Of a stretch of 64,000 nucleotides of DNA, positions 12,713-24,407 are shown one piece after another. The stretch comes from Cyclina sinensis (Eukaryota; Mollusca; Bivalvia; Venerida; Veneridae), in assembly GCA_012932295.1 (NCBI GenBank), contig JAAONU010000016.1:18753530-18817529 (forward strand), written 5' to 3'. How positions within the stretch are numbered: position 1 is the first letter of the stretch; each line of letters opens with the position of its first letter. The notes below the pieces were generated by a model. That model searched no databases. It worked only from the letters and a program-made list of their open reading frames with translations, and was not told the origin of the DNA. The position numbers were made by a program, and so were the translations under genes.

Positions 12713-14213
12713 ATGGTGTTATTTATTGAAAGTTCTTAACCATACGACAATATCACATTTCAAATGATGTCACATGACAACATTTGTATTTGTCATTGAT
12801 ATATATATAGCAGATCCTTTAAAAGAAAACAAGGAGAATAGTACAAAACAATACAAAATTTAGATTTTTGCAATCAATACTATAATTATAATGTGTTTCA
12901 TAAAATTTCATTTCATTATTTATAGTTGTGTTTACTTTATGACTCAACTTTTATTTTGATTATTAAGAAACTATCTCATGTATGTCCATACTTCAGTACA
13001 TTGATAGATCTGCTTTAGCGGCCCTACAATGTACAAGGGAAATCTCTGCTTTTGCTATCTTATAATCTTTTACCTAGCATTTTCAACACAACATTATTTG
13101 ACATCTTATTCCAAGACACTTCATGCAAATATAACCTTTATGTGTACAGTGCCATAAATAAATTTTCATTGATGTCTCTGAACCTGTGATGTTATGGTCT
13201 TTGTTTTCAAACAAATAGCTCTGTTACAAATAAGGAACTATCTCGTATGAGTAAACGAACACTGTACACTCTTTCGTGGTTCCATTAGCAACAACTCAGT
13301 AACAAATATCTTTCTTTCAAGAAAAGAAGGCACGGAAGGCACATATATGATTCTATGTCAATTCGCAATGCTGAATAAAACGCTAAATGTCAGTTTTAAT
13401 ATAAAACAGGACCCAAGAAGACATTGATACTCGGCGAGATCAAAATAAACAATATGTCTGTACTATGCGAATAAATATATATAATTTATTCATGATGGCA
13501 GCTACTCCCACATGAGTCTTTTCAGCTTTAATCATTCGTTTACAGATATAATTCGTATCGTTAGGTGCGATAAATTTATTCCTCTACATAAACGCTCTCC
13601 TGGACAGTCATAGAAAGCTTGATACACTTCTTCAAAAAGTTTTTTTGCACAAATTACTAAGTAACAGTAAATGCTTGATTATTAACATAACTGTAAATAA
13701 TGAAATGAAATTTTATTAAACGCATAATGCTTATAGTTGTGATTCATAAAGAATAAGTTTTTTTTACCCAAACGCGACTCAAATGCGACTCTTATGTGAT
13801 ATTAGACTACCACACGACCGTTATTGCTTTAAGATTTAATCAAAAACACAGTTACAGATAGACGTTTAATGCTAAAATGCTTTAGCACATAATGGTTTAG
13901 CACAAGTAATGGTAATGATACAAAATTACACTAATGTAAATTAACAAATAACAAAACAAAAAAAAGAATCAAGTGGGAATGTGTCGAAAAGTACCACCGT
14001 CAAACAAAGCCAGGTACAGTGACTGCTGCTGTTTTGTTCAGTCATATATTAGTGCATTCACTTACATTGTTAAGTAAGATGAAATAAAATTTTAACTCAG
14101 AATATATCTGTTAATGAAACCTGAGCATTCCGATACTGAAAACTAAAGTAGGCCAACATGGGCGCCGAGGATGAGGATGAGAAAAAGGCAACAGTCCATT
14201 GTGTTTGTCTGCT
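12713..14213. other. Gene-free stretch
   Basis: AT-rich with no supported gene. A 38-codon frame from an ATG at about 14158 (MGAEDEDEKK...) has a good start context but runs into the tandem repeat at 14214 and has no further support. Confidence 0.5.
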
Positions 14214-14465
14214 GATTGGTTCTATTTCCTCTTTTGAGATAAGGTATCTTGTTGACATCAGTACTTATGGCTGAATTTTGATGACACTGTAAGTAATCTG
14301 ATAGGTTATAGTTGTGTCTTTGAGATAAGATATCTTGTTTACTTCAATATCATTGACTGCATTTTGATTAAACTTAAGTAAACTGATTGGTCATAGTTGT
14401 CCTTTGCGATTAGATATCATGTTGACAACACAATGACAGAATTTTGAGTATACTAATAGGCAAGT
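14214..14465. repeat. Diverged tandem repeat, unit about 90-100 bp, about 2.5-3 copies
   Basis: Each unit contains GAGATAAGGTATCTTGTTGAC or a variant, then TGACTGAATTTTGAT or a variant, then CTGATAGGTTATAGTTGT or a variant. Copies start near 14234, 14320 and 14400. Confidence 0.7.
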
Positions 14466-15084
14466 GACATTCTACGAAATGGCTTCAGAAAAAAGGACAT
14501 TTATACGGATAGAACATACATATTTTGTCCAGAACCGTTTTTCATTAAGAAAATATATTTTCTTGATTTTGCCTTTTAACACTTCAACGCAGTTGCTAAC
14601 ATAACATCGAAGTATTTATGCAAAATAGATTATATTTATTATTGACGATTTTATCTTCGGAAGTAATCTATCTTACTATAAAAAAATGTTTAATAATACA
14701 CCAGGCACTCAACTCCCATTTAGAAAAAAATGAAAATAAAAACAATAAAAAGACAAATGGGACGCTTTGTGTCCACCTACAGCATGGCATGATGACACGT
14801 GTCAACATGGTAATAGCATATTCTTATACTGATAACACAATCCTAGGTCCATTATCGTGTGTCCACATTGTTTTAGCTTTATTCAATCCAAAGTAACTTT
14901 GTTAGTGAGTGATTTATAGCAACATTCCTGTAGATGTCTTTTTTATTTCTTGAGATATTTTTTGTTCTTAGTTACCCTTTTGCAGGGCTGAATATGTCCT
15001 CTCGGACACTTCTTGTCAAAAAAGGGATCTAGAACAATCGCATCATATACAGTTTTTGTGCTAGTAACGGTATATTGTTTATCA

Positions 15085-15512
15085 ATAATTTAGATCTGAG
15101 GAGATCAGTGCGTCGTGGCTGACAGGGAATGGTCTTGTAAATGGATAAATTTGATTACAGGCTCATAGAGTCGTGTGAACATTTGTTTTTTCACTGTAGT
15201 TACTTGGACCGACCTTTCAGCATTGATATCAAACCACAGTACATCATTCATAGTAAATTAATTTCCCCAACCTCATAAGCTGATGTTTATATTTGTCTTT
15301 ATTTTGAACATATTCGGAATAAATCTATGCTTTCACATCATTACCTTAGCATTTGTTTCTCTCTTCTGAAGATAAAACCTGTATCAATGCATTTAGAAAT
15401 TTGGAAAACTAATAATTTAAAAATTAAAGAAATGTTTCCCTTGTATAAAGAAAATGTACTTATTAAATTAAGAAATGATCTGCTGAGTGAGTCAGCGGAC
15501 ATTTTGATCTAA
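15085..15512 (+). mobile_element. Non-LTR retrotransposon (LINE) 3' remnant
   Basis: The forward translation contains LIESCEHLFFHCSYL, matching the short Cys/His motif near the C-terminus of many LINE reverse-transcriptase proteins (E-x-x-EHLF-x-x-C). It continues in the same frame across one stop codon into a basic tail (KIKEMFPLYKENVLIKLRND) that ends at 15512. The stop, the lack of a polymerase domain and the short length show a decayed 5'-truncated copy. Confidence 0.5.
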
Positions 15513-17182
15513 CAAAAAGTAAAAATATTTCAGTACTTTATAACATTCAAATATCAGTGCATTTGTTCATGAGAGACGTGGCTCTCTCAGTGGCTTTTGG
15601 CTCCTGAAGACTGACAGACGGTTGTTTTCAAAAGAATATATTCTGCTTGGAGCTTGACATGTGTGACTTTGAACTTAAAAGTGAAAAATAAAATTCAGCC
15701 ATACAAAGTTTGGAATTGTTAGTGTATAGACTGCTCGGCATGTGCGGTTTTCTTATTATCATTTCAGTCAGATTACTATAGCTATTGTGGAAAATTGATT
15801 GAATCCTGATAATTGTTTAAACACAAGATTTCCTGAAGTAAAGCAATGGAAAGTGATGTAGTTTTGGATATTTATTTATCATCATCCAGTGGCTTATAAA
15901 AGACTATATCTTTCTTCATTATTGACTTTACCTTTATGACAGTTATTTCTTAATTACATAGTTTTTTTACTGTTGCTGTACTTAGCACAATCTTGTATGA
16001 ATTAATTTTCTTCCACTTTATATTATGTAAAAAATAATTTACTATACCAGTTACAACTAATTACTGCGCAATGATATAATTTATTTATTATTTCTTAAAG
16101 AGAGTTAAGTTTATAAGTTTAAAATTCTTGACCGCGCATTGTCTGATACTTCTCAACTTGTTTTTGTCTCTTTCATTTTACAGATTAAATCGAAGAAGCA
16201 TAAACAAGTTAATTTTAATGCAAAGTAGACTGCTCTTTATTATAGCTTACGTTTGGTTTGTTTGAAGCTATTCCAAAACTTTATCAGACTCTTTGTTGTA
16301 GCTCCAATAAAAATACAATTTTAACTAGTAAAATATTTGGAATCTATAAATAGTAACAAATACAGAGAGAAAAGTTATTACTATAAGTATAAATGATTTA
16401 CGGAAATATACTATATGTCTATTGCTGATGGACAGAAATTTATACAAAATAAATTTTAATTGATAGAAAGCGTCACTGAAAGCAATATATGTTTCATATG
16501 CTGAACTTTAAATAGATATACAGTCTTATTGTCTTAAGGGCATCACTTGGGGTATATAATTTATGCAACTAAATAATTGTATATTCTAAAGAAGTAGTTT
16601 AATTTTGAATATATATTTGTACTTATAAAATCTTATTTTTCTAAAGAAGTACTGGAATTTTTAATATATAATATGTATTTATTCAATCTTATTTTCTGAA
16701 AACGAATCAAACTTGGTGTATATGAGAAACAAAACTGTCGTACTTACTTTTTTTACTTTATATACATTTATACATTCTTACTGTCTAAAGAAACATCAAC
16801 ATTTTTTATATGAAACTTTACCATTTTTTCTTTAATGCACATCTTATTTAATTTTTCTAGGATTTGATTGTCTTAAACTTTAGCTTGATGTGTGGATTAC
16901 TGTTTAAAATGATTTTGGGCTGTATCCTTAAAATCTAAAAGATCGACAGGAACAAGTTTAAGTACCAAATCTTGGCAGACAGGAAGTTCTTTTAAGTCAG
17001 TATCATTCGATCATCATCTTTAAGCTATTCATAACATTAAAAAATAAAACAGACAACTTTGGGTTTTTAGCAACCAGACCTCGGCTCTTCTCGTTGGCAA
17101 TGCTATAGCTCATGACATTTATAACAGTTGTGTGCATACAATACATTTTTATCCATTTTTAGCCTTTCCCCCTTTATTTCAG
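15513..17182. other. Gene-free stretch upstream of the CCAP signal exon
   Basis: AT-rich with no supported gene. An acceptor-like CTTTATTTCAG ends at 17182, so this is probably an intron in the CCAP 5'UTR. Confidence 0.45.
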
Positions 17183-17209
17183 TGAAACTGACGATTTATC
17201 CATAATAAG

Positions 17210-17299
17210 ATGAATATAATTGTTTGTACCAACCTGCTTCTGTTTGCCTTTGTCAGTGTCTGCCTGACTGCCAGTCTAACAGACGATCAACTAGCACAG
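17210..17299 (+). CDS. CCAP: CCAP precursor, coding exon 1 (signal peptide)
   Basis: This exon encodes the secretory leader of the CCAP neuropeptide precursor. It gives 30 codons: Met-Asn-Ile-Ile, a hydrophobic core (LLLFAFVSVCL), a likely signal-peptidase site after LTAS, and a pro-segment start ending in DDQLAQ. It ends CAG with donor GTAAGA, in phase 0. An acceptor (CTTTATTTCAG, ending 17182) lies 27 bases before the ATG, so at least one untranslated exon lies upstream. The next in-phase acceptor is at 19040/19041, giving a 1.74-kb intron and a 206-residue precursor. It is the only convincing signal-peptide exon with a clean phase-0 donor that I found among the plus-strand peptide exons, so it may also serve the downstream exons (inference). 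Confidence 0.85.
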
Positions 17300-19040
17300 G
17301 TAAGACAAAATGTATTATATGTCTATTTTTGTTATTAATTAAAGCAGTTCTAAAAATGCAAAACATTCAGTCCTGTTCGTAAGACCAGTCAAAAAGGCTG
17401 TTTATTATGAATTGGTCTTAACAGTGGACCTTATTTGTTCAGAGTTTTAACGACTCTGCTGTTTTTGTTCAACTGCAACAAGTCTAAGCATGCTAACTCG
17501 TTGAAATCTGGAAAAAAGATCTGTATTGATTTGTATCAGTCTGCGAGGACTCCTAAAGAAGAGGTTAATGAATGTGTTGTATTGAAGGACACATCCCTAT
17601 TAATTGAACATTTGATAGCGATCGTTTTCTTTTGATTTGTAAAGCTATTTTACAAAACACGCTCATATTTTATCTCTTTTAGTTGTTAGCGTAGACATGT
17701 CATTTTAGAAAGGAAATAAATTAAATGACGAAATAAGACGTATTTCCTCGACAAAATCGTCGGCGTTTTTCAAAAATGTCGTATGTTACATTTGGGGTCT
17801 TTATATTTTTATTTCCAGCCGTTAAGTATTCACGGTTTACGTCATTTTAAAGAGACCTGCGTCTCCATAATATTGTCTATCATATGCGGGCCTTTGTTTT
17901 CAAAACTAATATTGCACAGCCTTCATTCATACGTTATTGCCATTATAAAAGCTCTGAAAGGCACCGAATATATCCGTAGAGCTTGAAATATTAGATGCTT
18001 AAATCAATCCGGAAATACAATGATCGTTATAATGTAAACATGCTAATGATTTTATTTTGAAATTATTAATAGATACAAATTAAATAATACAGTTAGGAAT
18101 CAGATGATGTTTATACGGACGTGAAAAAGTAATGAGATTATCAATCCTTGTGGCATTTTATTTGTGTAAGATTATCCCATAGGAGAAATTATCGCCACTG
18201 TGAGGCAAGCTATTGCCCTAAGCCTCAGTATTTTTATTCTGGGAACGGGTTGATTTTTTAATCAAATTATTATTTTCGTCTTGTGAGACGGCGCCTTTTA
18301 AAATATTCATAATGTGTAGCTTGACTTTTTCAAGACGGTTGTTCAAATACTCGAATGGCTTCCAATTAACATTAAACTTACTATAAAAGTGCTCTTCGTC
18401 TTAGCTTCCTATTTGAGGATTGTTGAAATAACGAAGTAATGCGTTCATTGATAGTGATCTCGAATCATTGGAATATACATGTATACATATATTGACAACG
18501 GAATGTTTGAGAAATTCTACTGTACCTACCTTATTTTGATTTAAACATTTTAAAGTATTTCTGAGAGGTCGTGATACAGGCGGTTACAAAATAAGTAGAA
18601 CAAGTATCTGAAAATTAAGTTTAGCAAAATGACTACATATCTCCAAAGCTATAATTCCCTGGAGAACTATCTATAAAGCAGATACGTATAAGGTAATGTT
18701 TAAAGTCACAGTGAAGTGACGCATATTAGCACAACAGGACTCAGGCAAACAGTCAGTTTTATTGGACTTTTGATTTTTGAATGGCATTTGATTGGTATGG
18801 ATCAAGTGATTCGTGTTACTTTCTCACTAATCCCATTTAGTCAATTGCTGTATAAAAGTGCTTCCATGAATATTTTTAGCATCATTTGTAAAATTTAGTT
18901 GCATAGATGAGGTATTAACATATTTATTCCTTAATAAGCGATACACATTATGAAAAAAAAAACAATAACATACGATGTATATTTAAAACGCATCATTACA
19001 TTTGCATGCTTTTCAAATACCATGTATAAAATACTTGCAG
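17300..19040 (+). other. CCAP: CCAP intron
   Basis: Intron with donor GTAAGA and acceptor ATACTTGCAG, phase 0. It contains short chance frames only. Confidence 0.8.
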
Positions 19041-19571
19041 ATAATCGAGGAAAGATTACAGCCAGATGCTTTGATAGACTCGAGAGATTATGCTCGTTCA
19101 GAAGATATCAACGAATTCAAAAGACGTATAGCAGCTCTTGAAAAAATAGATGATGTAACAGACGAATTATTCCCGGAAAACGTACCGGAAGAATATGGTG
19201 AAGGCGGGGTAAGCAAGCGCCCTTTCTGTAATGGTTTTACTGGCTGTGGACGTATTCGTGGAAAGCGACTTGTTCCTAGTCTTCTGCTCGATTCATTTCG
19301 TCTTTCAAACTCTCCTCAATCTCTGCATGATACTTCTGCTTCAGATTCAGTGCGAGAAAAAAGGCCTTTCTGCAATGGATTCTTTGGTTGCGGAAATCCC
19401 GGGAAACGACTCGTTTTCCGGAACCCATCAAAAGGTTTTAGACGCCCCGGAAGCATTTCCGGGGAGAAAAGATTCTTCTGCAACCCTGGAGCGTTTGGTT
19501 GTGCTAATCGAAACAAGCGCAGCACTTTCTTAAACAGCATGAGACCCGAAACTTTCTCAGAAGAAGAATAG
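19041..19571 (+). CDS. CCAP: CCAP precursor, coding exon 2 with three disulfide-loop peptides
   Basis: This exon carries the active peptides of a molluscan CCAP precursor (176 codons plus stop, opening IIEERLQPDALID). Three peptides sit between dibasic sites. PFCNGFTGC at 19221-19247 is followed by Gly-Arg, predicting a C-terminally amidated nonapeptide one residue different from arthropod CCAP (PFCNAFTGC-amide). PFCNGFFGCGNP is followed by GKR and is also amidated. FFCNPGAFGCANR ends before NKR without a Gly donor, so it is probably a free acid. The rings are C-x5-C, C-x5-C and C-x6-C. The acidic tail STFLN...FSEEE follows the last KR. CCAP acts through a class A GPCR and controls muscle, heart or behaviour in other animals. 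The family assignment is firm; the exact cleavage of peptides 2 and 3 is prediction. Confidence 0.95.
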   Translation: MIEERLQPDALIDSRDYARSEDINEFKRRIAALEKIDDVTDELFPENVPEEYGEGGVSKRPFCNGFTGCGRIRGKRLVPSLLLDSFRLSNSPQSLHDTSASDSVREKRPFCNGFFGCGNPGKRLVFRNPSKGFRRPGSISGEKRFFCNPGAFGCANRNKRSTFLNSMRPETFSEEE

Positions 19572-19703
19572 CATGGAAATGTTTACATTCTTGTTTTTAG
19601 ATCTTAAGCATGTTTGTTTTCTAACATTTAAGTCTTGGAATGATTTTATAAAGCGTTGACATTTGCATGTGCTACATATCCAGAATACTGACGCATGTGA
19701 TAT

Positions 19704-19709
19704 AATAAA
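19704..19709 (+). terminator. CCAP: Poly(A) signal of the CCAP gene
   Basis: AATAAA about 130 bases after the stop codon. Confidence 0.6.
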
Positions 19710-21967
19710 AAAGAGGTTTGAACTAATATAGCGTATATATTCGAGAATGTTCTAACGATGCTCTAAACCTTTCATTGTGTTAATTCAGATTTTCTTCTGA
19801 TATGTTAAACAATACTTATTGAGAAACCTTAACCTTTTTAAAAGCATAAATGATATACTTATAAAGCCACTTCAGAAAATATCACGTGTGTTTATTACGC
19901 ACTATATTGTGACAGTAACACAACGAACTATAACAGGTATGAACTGCTGTCAATCAAGAACCAAGGTCTTACTGATACCGAGATAGATTTGTACGTTGAG
20001 ATATTTTTTACACTTAAGACAATAGGGCACCCTCTCTTTTAGAAGTTAAGATGACTATTCGAATGCATCTTTTGAGAATACTAACAAAAAACTTTGTCTG
20101 TGAGAGTAATCCATTCTAGGAAAAGAAATATTGAAAAAGACGTGAAAGAAATCAACGAGTGCTTCTTTTTCGTATTTCATCATCATGATACAAATTTGTT
20201 TGTCGTATACAACCTTTACTCTCCTTATATGATAAAACACGTAGAGATTTCTTTCTTACAAAGTAACCAAATTGAAATTGATGCACATAATTGACGCTGT
20301 AAACAGTTTTCGTTTGCAATGTTTTATTCAAAAATATATGTTAATGTGGCACGTCATACATTGATTGGTATAAAGGATCCAATTTTTGTTGGTATACAAA
20401 GCATTCATTGTTTTGTATAAAAATCTCGCTGTGATGTTAAACAAAAAGAAATATTTGCGCTAGAAATGTTCCAATGAGAGCAGCAAACTCGGGCGTTCAT
20501 TGAAAATTGTAGCAAAGATATTTTTTCTACATAACACTGACCTTTAAATCGTTTGCCGATGTGGCTAGCGTCATCAGATATAAATCATTTAATGGCATAT
20601 TACAATAAAACTAAAGAAAAACGGTTTTAAAGTCATGATATCTTTACTGAATTTGATTGTTGTTAAGAAAAATAAAGCAGAAAACATTGCTTAAGGACAA
20701 TCCTTTGATGTTATTTGTCTTACATCCGTTTGTAAAATGGTTTGTGATTCCCTCGAAGTGTTCTTAATTCATGTCTTGTCGATCCGTTTTAGGAGGATGA
20801 AGGCATTTTCTGTTCTATTTCATAAACCGGAAGTCGTGTTTATGATTCAAATGCTTTAGAAATATCCTGATAAATATGATTATATGTTTTTGAATATCTT
20901 GTTAGACAAGTATATTGCTTGGCCAAAAAAAGAAGAAGAAGAAATAAAAATCACGGGGCTGAACGCAAAGTGCAATTACAAACGTTTTAGAAACAAATTG
21001 TTTTCACATTACAAAACAAAATTCTAGGCATTTAAGTTATACAACCTGATATTTCCAGAAAACAAATGTAACCTTTAACAGCATATCATTGCCTTGTCTC
21101 TCACGTTATATTTCTCTAGTGCACTATTACCCACAGGGTTTCAAGTGTCGGTATGACTTAATAATACAGTAATTGCATAGTATTTTGACTTTATATGGCA
21201 ATACATACAAACGGTATTGTATGATATGCACCGTGTCTGCCTTTCATGTTACCAGACAAATTATAAACAGAAAACAAACGAAAAATGTCATTCTTCTATC
21301 CACATCTAAACTCGGAATTTATGCTTATATCAATGATACAGTCACTGAAAATAATAACAGACTATTTTCTGATATATGTTATGGTTTCATTACATTTGAT
21401 TTTGGTTTAACTTTCTGTTTTTCTGTAAATATGCTGATTTCTAATACATTCTAACTTACACGTATCTAATACTGTTTCTGAAATTAAACTTTTTTTGCTT
21501 ATACAGAAATCGACTCCAGATACAACCGATCTTTAGCTCTGGTTTATCAATTTATTACAAATACAACAAGAGCCGTGTTTGACATGGACACCCCAACCCA
21601 CCCCAAAGCGCTATTTTTTCTTAAAGAATAACCTTTTTGTCATTTTTATTAGTAATTAATAACAAAGGGCAATATATTTGAAGACGTACAGTTATGATTT
21701 TAGCCCTAAACACTTCTTTTCACTGCGATTTAATTGTCCTGAATGGTTCAAACAATACTTGAGAAAAAAGGACAATAAATCTACAATATGGAAAGCACCG
21801 TTATGCTGTTCGTGCTCTGTCCCTTCCTCTGTCAGCCATTCAGCCATGTTGCAAGTTCAAAGAAGTATCATTTATGGTCTGCGGGTTGTTATCACAGCTG
21901 ATATCCGGACAAATACTTTAAATGCCTTTTCGATGGGGAGGGAGTAAAACAAGAAATCTGATTTTAT
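19710..21967. other. Gene-free stretch
   Basis: AT-rich with no supported gene. ACAAGAGCCGTGTTTGACA near 21565 resembles the opening of common bivalve interspersed repeats, followed by a C-rich run. Confidence 0.5.
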
Positions 21968-22775
21968 AGTATTAGTAGGTATGAAAATCGGGGGTGGTAG
22001 GTCGGGGAGCGGGGTGGAGGGAAAGAAAACCAAGGGCAAAAAACCAGGGACATATCATACGTTTCACGTAATACCACATGCGTCCGTGCCTAAGTGGTAC
22101 CACGTGACATGAACATTAGCCCTTTTGGTAATACTAATTAGCTGTTATAAATTTTGGAAGGGAGATAAATCTTACCTAGGAGTTATAAAAAATTTGCACA
22201 CACTTATTCATCTTGTGCAAGAAATTTTATTTCATAATGTAATATTAAGAAGCACATAAAAATTTTAAGCTTTTATAATCCGATATTGTTTGAAATGTAA
22301 CATTTTTATAAGCAAATATGGTTTCAAATTTGCACAAAAAAACTTGGAAAGTTAAATTTTCTTGAAATTATGACGTTTTTTTTTCACTTTTTCTTGGTAG
22401 TTGTTTGTAAATCACGCTATACACATAGTTTTATCCAAAAGTGTTACGTTTAAACTAAATCAGAGTTGAAATATGGGCTTCTTATGTTACGAAGTAAATT
22501 GTCTTGTACAAGATGAATAACTGTGTTCAAACTTTATATAACTCCTAGGTAAGATTTATCTCCCTTCCAAAATTTAGCAAAGCGAATTAGTTATACCCAA
22601 AGGGCGAATGTTCATGTTACGCGGTACCACTTAGGCATGGACGCATGCGGTATTACGTGGAACGTATTATTTGCCCGTTGTTCTCTGCCCCAGGTAATCT
22701 GCCTCTGGTTATCTGCCCCTGGTTCTCCCCCATCCCATACCACCCACCCACTTTTATAACTACTAGGTGTCCTCA
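21968..22775. mobile_element. Foldback (long terminal inverted repeat) element
   Basis: Two arms of about 250-270 bases are inverted copies: about 21968-22240 and about 22500-22775. Paired landmarks are CACGTAATACCACATGCGTC (left) with GACGCATGCGGTATTACGTG (right), and GGAGATAAATCTTACCTAGG (left) with CCTAGGTAAGATTTATCTCC (right). The G-rich outer left end pairs with the C-rich outer right end. The 260-base centre is AT-rich and non-coding. This is a non-autonomous foldback DNA transposon. Arm identity falls towards the tips, so it is not very recent. Confidence 0.8.
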
Positions 22776-23574
22776 AAAAACTCTTCGCTTTGATATTAGA
22801 GCGTGTACTTTTGTCAAACTGACAGAACATCGTATGATTGTTAGAATTTTAGATAGAGCGCAGAGCAAAGCTCGATATGAAACAAGGGATTTCAATAAAA
22901 CAATATATTTGACGTTGATCTGAAATGGTAAGCTAGGCATTTAACGTAGGAGGTTCCCTGTTGATTCTAATTTTTGATCCATCATTTACAGCGTCTGTAA
23001 ATATCATTATTCGATATAACAAAACGCTTTTCAGTTGACAGAATGCATTCGCAAGTCTTGTGCGTCTCTAAAGTGGTAACTTGAGCTTGTGCAGTTTGCA
23101 ATTTTCGACTACAGAAATTATTGAAAATATTTATTTAGGATTAAAAGACCGTTTTCGACTACACATTTAAATTACTAGGTCAAGAAAGGTTACAAAATGG
23201 TTGAATCAAACATTGTAGGCATTTAGGACCCATGTCCCATTGTTACTTTTGGTCCGAATATTGCATTTAAAAATCATGGCGATGTTGTAAAATTCAAATA
23301 TGCCAAGTATTATCTCATACACCTTTGCGTTTTTGTGCAATCAAAACAATATCTGGTATACAGGGCTTGAATTTCGAGATGACGAAGTGATAAAATATCA
23401 GGATAATAAATAGTTCAATCATAAGAATGTGCTTTCGCTTTAATCTTAGTCCAGATACTCTTTCCAGGGGTACCTGTTGTGTTTATGATCATTCTGACTA
23501 TGTAAACTGACCAGTGTAATGTGACAATGGGCAACGTCTAGTATCTGAACAGCCTGCCAGTTATATAGAGGATA

Positions 23575-23730
23575 TTTGTTTGTTTTTGTGGAAGATGAGA
23601 ATTTATTTCATCGAGTGAACACCATATGTGATATTTTCACGAGTGGCGCAGCCACGAGTGAAAATATCAACATATGGTGTTCACGAGATGAAATAAATTC
23701 CCATCTTCCACTAAAAAAACAAACAAATTT
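23575..23730. repeat. Long near-perfect hairpin (palindrome)
   Basis: The arms run from TTTGTTTGTTTTTGTGGAAG on the left to the complementary CTTCCACTAAAAAAACAAAC on the right. They meet at CACGAGTGGCGCAGCCACGAGTG near 23640-23660, with hardly any loop. Inside, GTGAACACCATATG is mirrored by CATATGGTGTTCAC. It probably marks the terminus of a mobile element whose coding remnant may be the reverse-strand frame at 24186-24400. Confidence 0.85.
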
Positions 23731-24185
23731 TCTTTTTATTTTATGCTAACACGTCAAAAATGGGTTTTTTTATGACATTTTTAATCAGGGCCTTCAATAA
23801 ATTCCCCATGGTGAGCCCCAAATCAGTTAATGCGTACTTTGGTTACTGCGCACAAAAAAGTGCAGACAATCTCCAATACATATGATAACTTTACTTCTGC
23901 TGAAATAAACTGAATACACTTTCATCAAATAACATTTATTTTTGTCTACACAGATTATCAATATTTATTGAATTGAATTTTTGCCATACATACTTTAATT
24001 ATAAAAGCGGATTAATACTCAATATTCAATATTCAATCAATTGAATTGAAAGTCGGCCATATTGGATATTGTCCATGTGAGTTATGTAAACAAATCAGAC
24101 ATTTTAAATAATTTATGGCGAATTTCATCATTGTTCACAACTAGGAATTCAATATTATAACTGGATTTAACAAGGTAAATAAATT

Positions 24186-24400
24186 TCACTCGCTGTCACT
24201 GTCTGAAATACAGCGGATTCTCTTGTATTTACGTGGTGGGGAAATTCCTGAAGTTTCATCAAGCAGGCCAGCTTTTGGACTGGAATTTATGACCTGTTGA
24301 GATATTTGCTGGGTTGCAGTTTTAGAGGAATTGAAATTGAAAGTAACATTTCCATGAAAGTGACTGTCCATGAAAAATCCTCTTGGTGCAGGACCTATTT
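24186..24400 (-). CDS. Terminal exon of an uncharacterised (probably transposon-borne) protein
   Basis: The reverse-strand exon opens after an ATTGCAG acceptor and encodes about 70 residues, ending at a stop at 24186. It contains SHFHGNVTFNFNSS, a polar segment (TATQQISQQVINSSP), a basic cluster (PPRKYKRIRC) and an acidic tail ISDSDSE. The basic-then-acidic C-terminus suggests a nuclear protein. No upstream exon was recognised on the minus strand. It lies about 0.5 kb from the hairpin at 23575-23730, so it may be the 3' end of a mobile element. The family is not named. Confidence 0.4.
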
Positions 24401-24407
24401 CCTGCAA

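Noticed and set aside
14158..14274. Short ORF MGAEDEDEKK with good start context.
   Set aside because: 38 codons only, running into a tandem repeat, with no clear donor or homology.
19231..19540. Overlapping frames on both strands across the CCAP exon.
   Set aside because: They are shadows of the CCAP reading frame, which carries the recognisable peptides.
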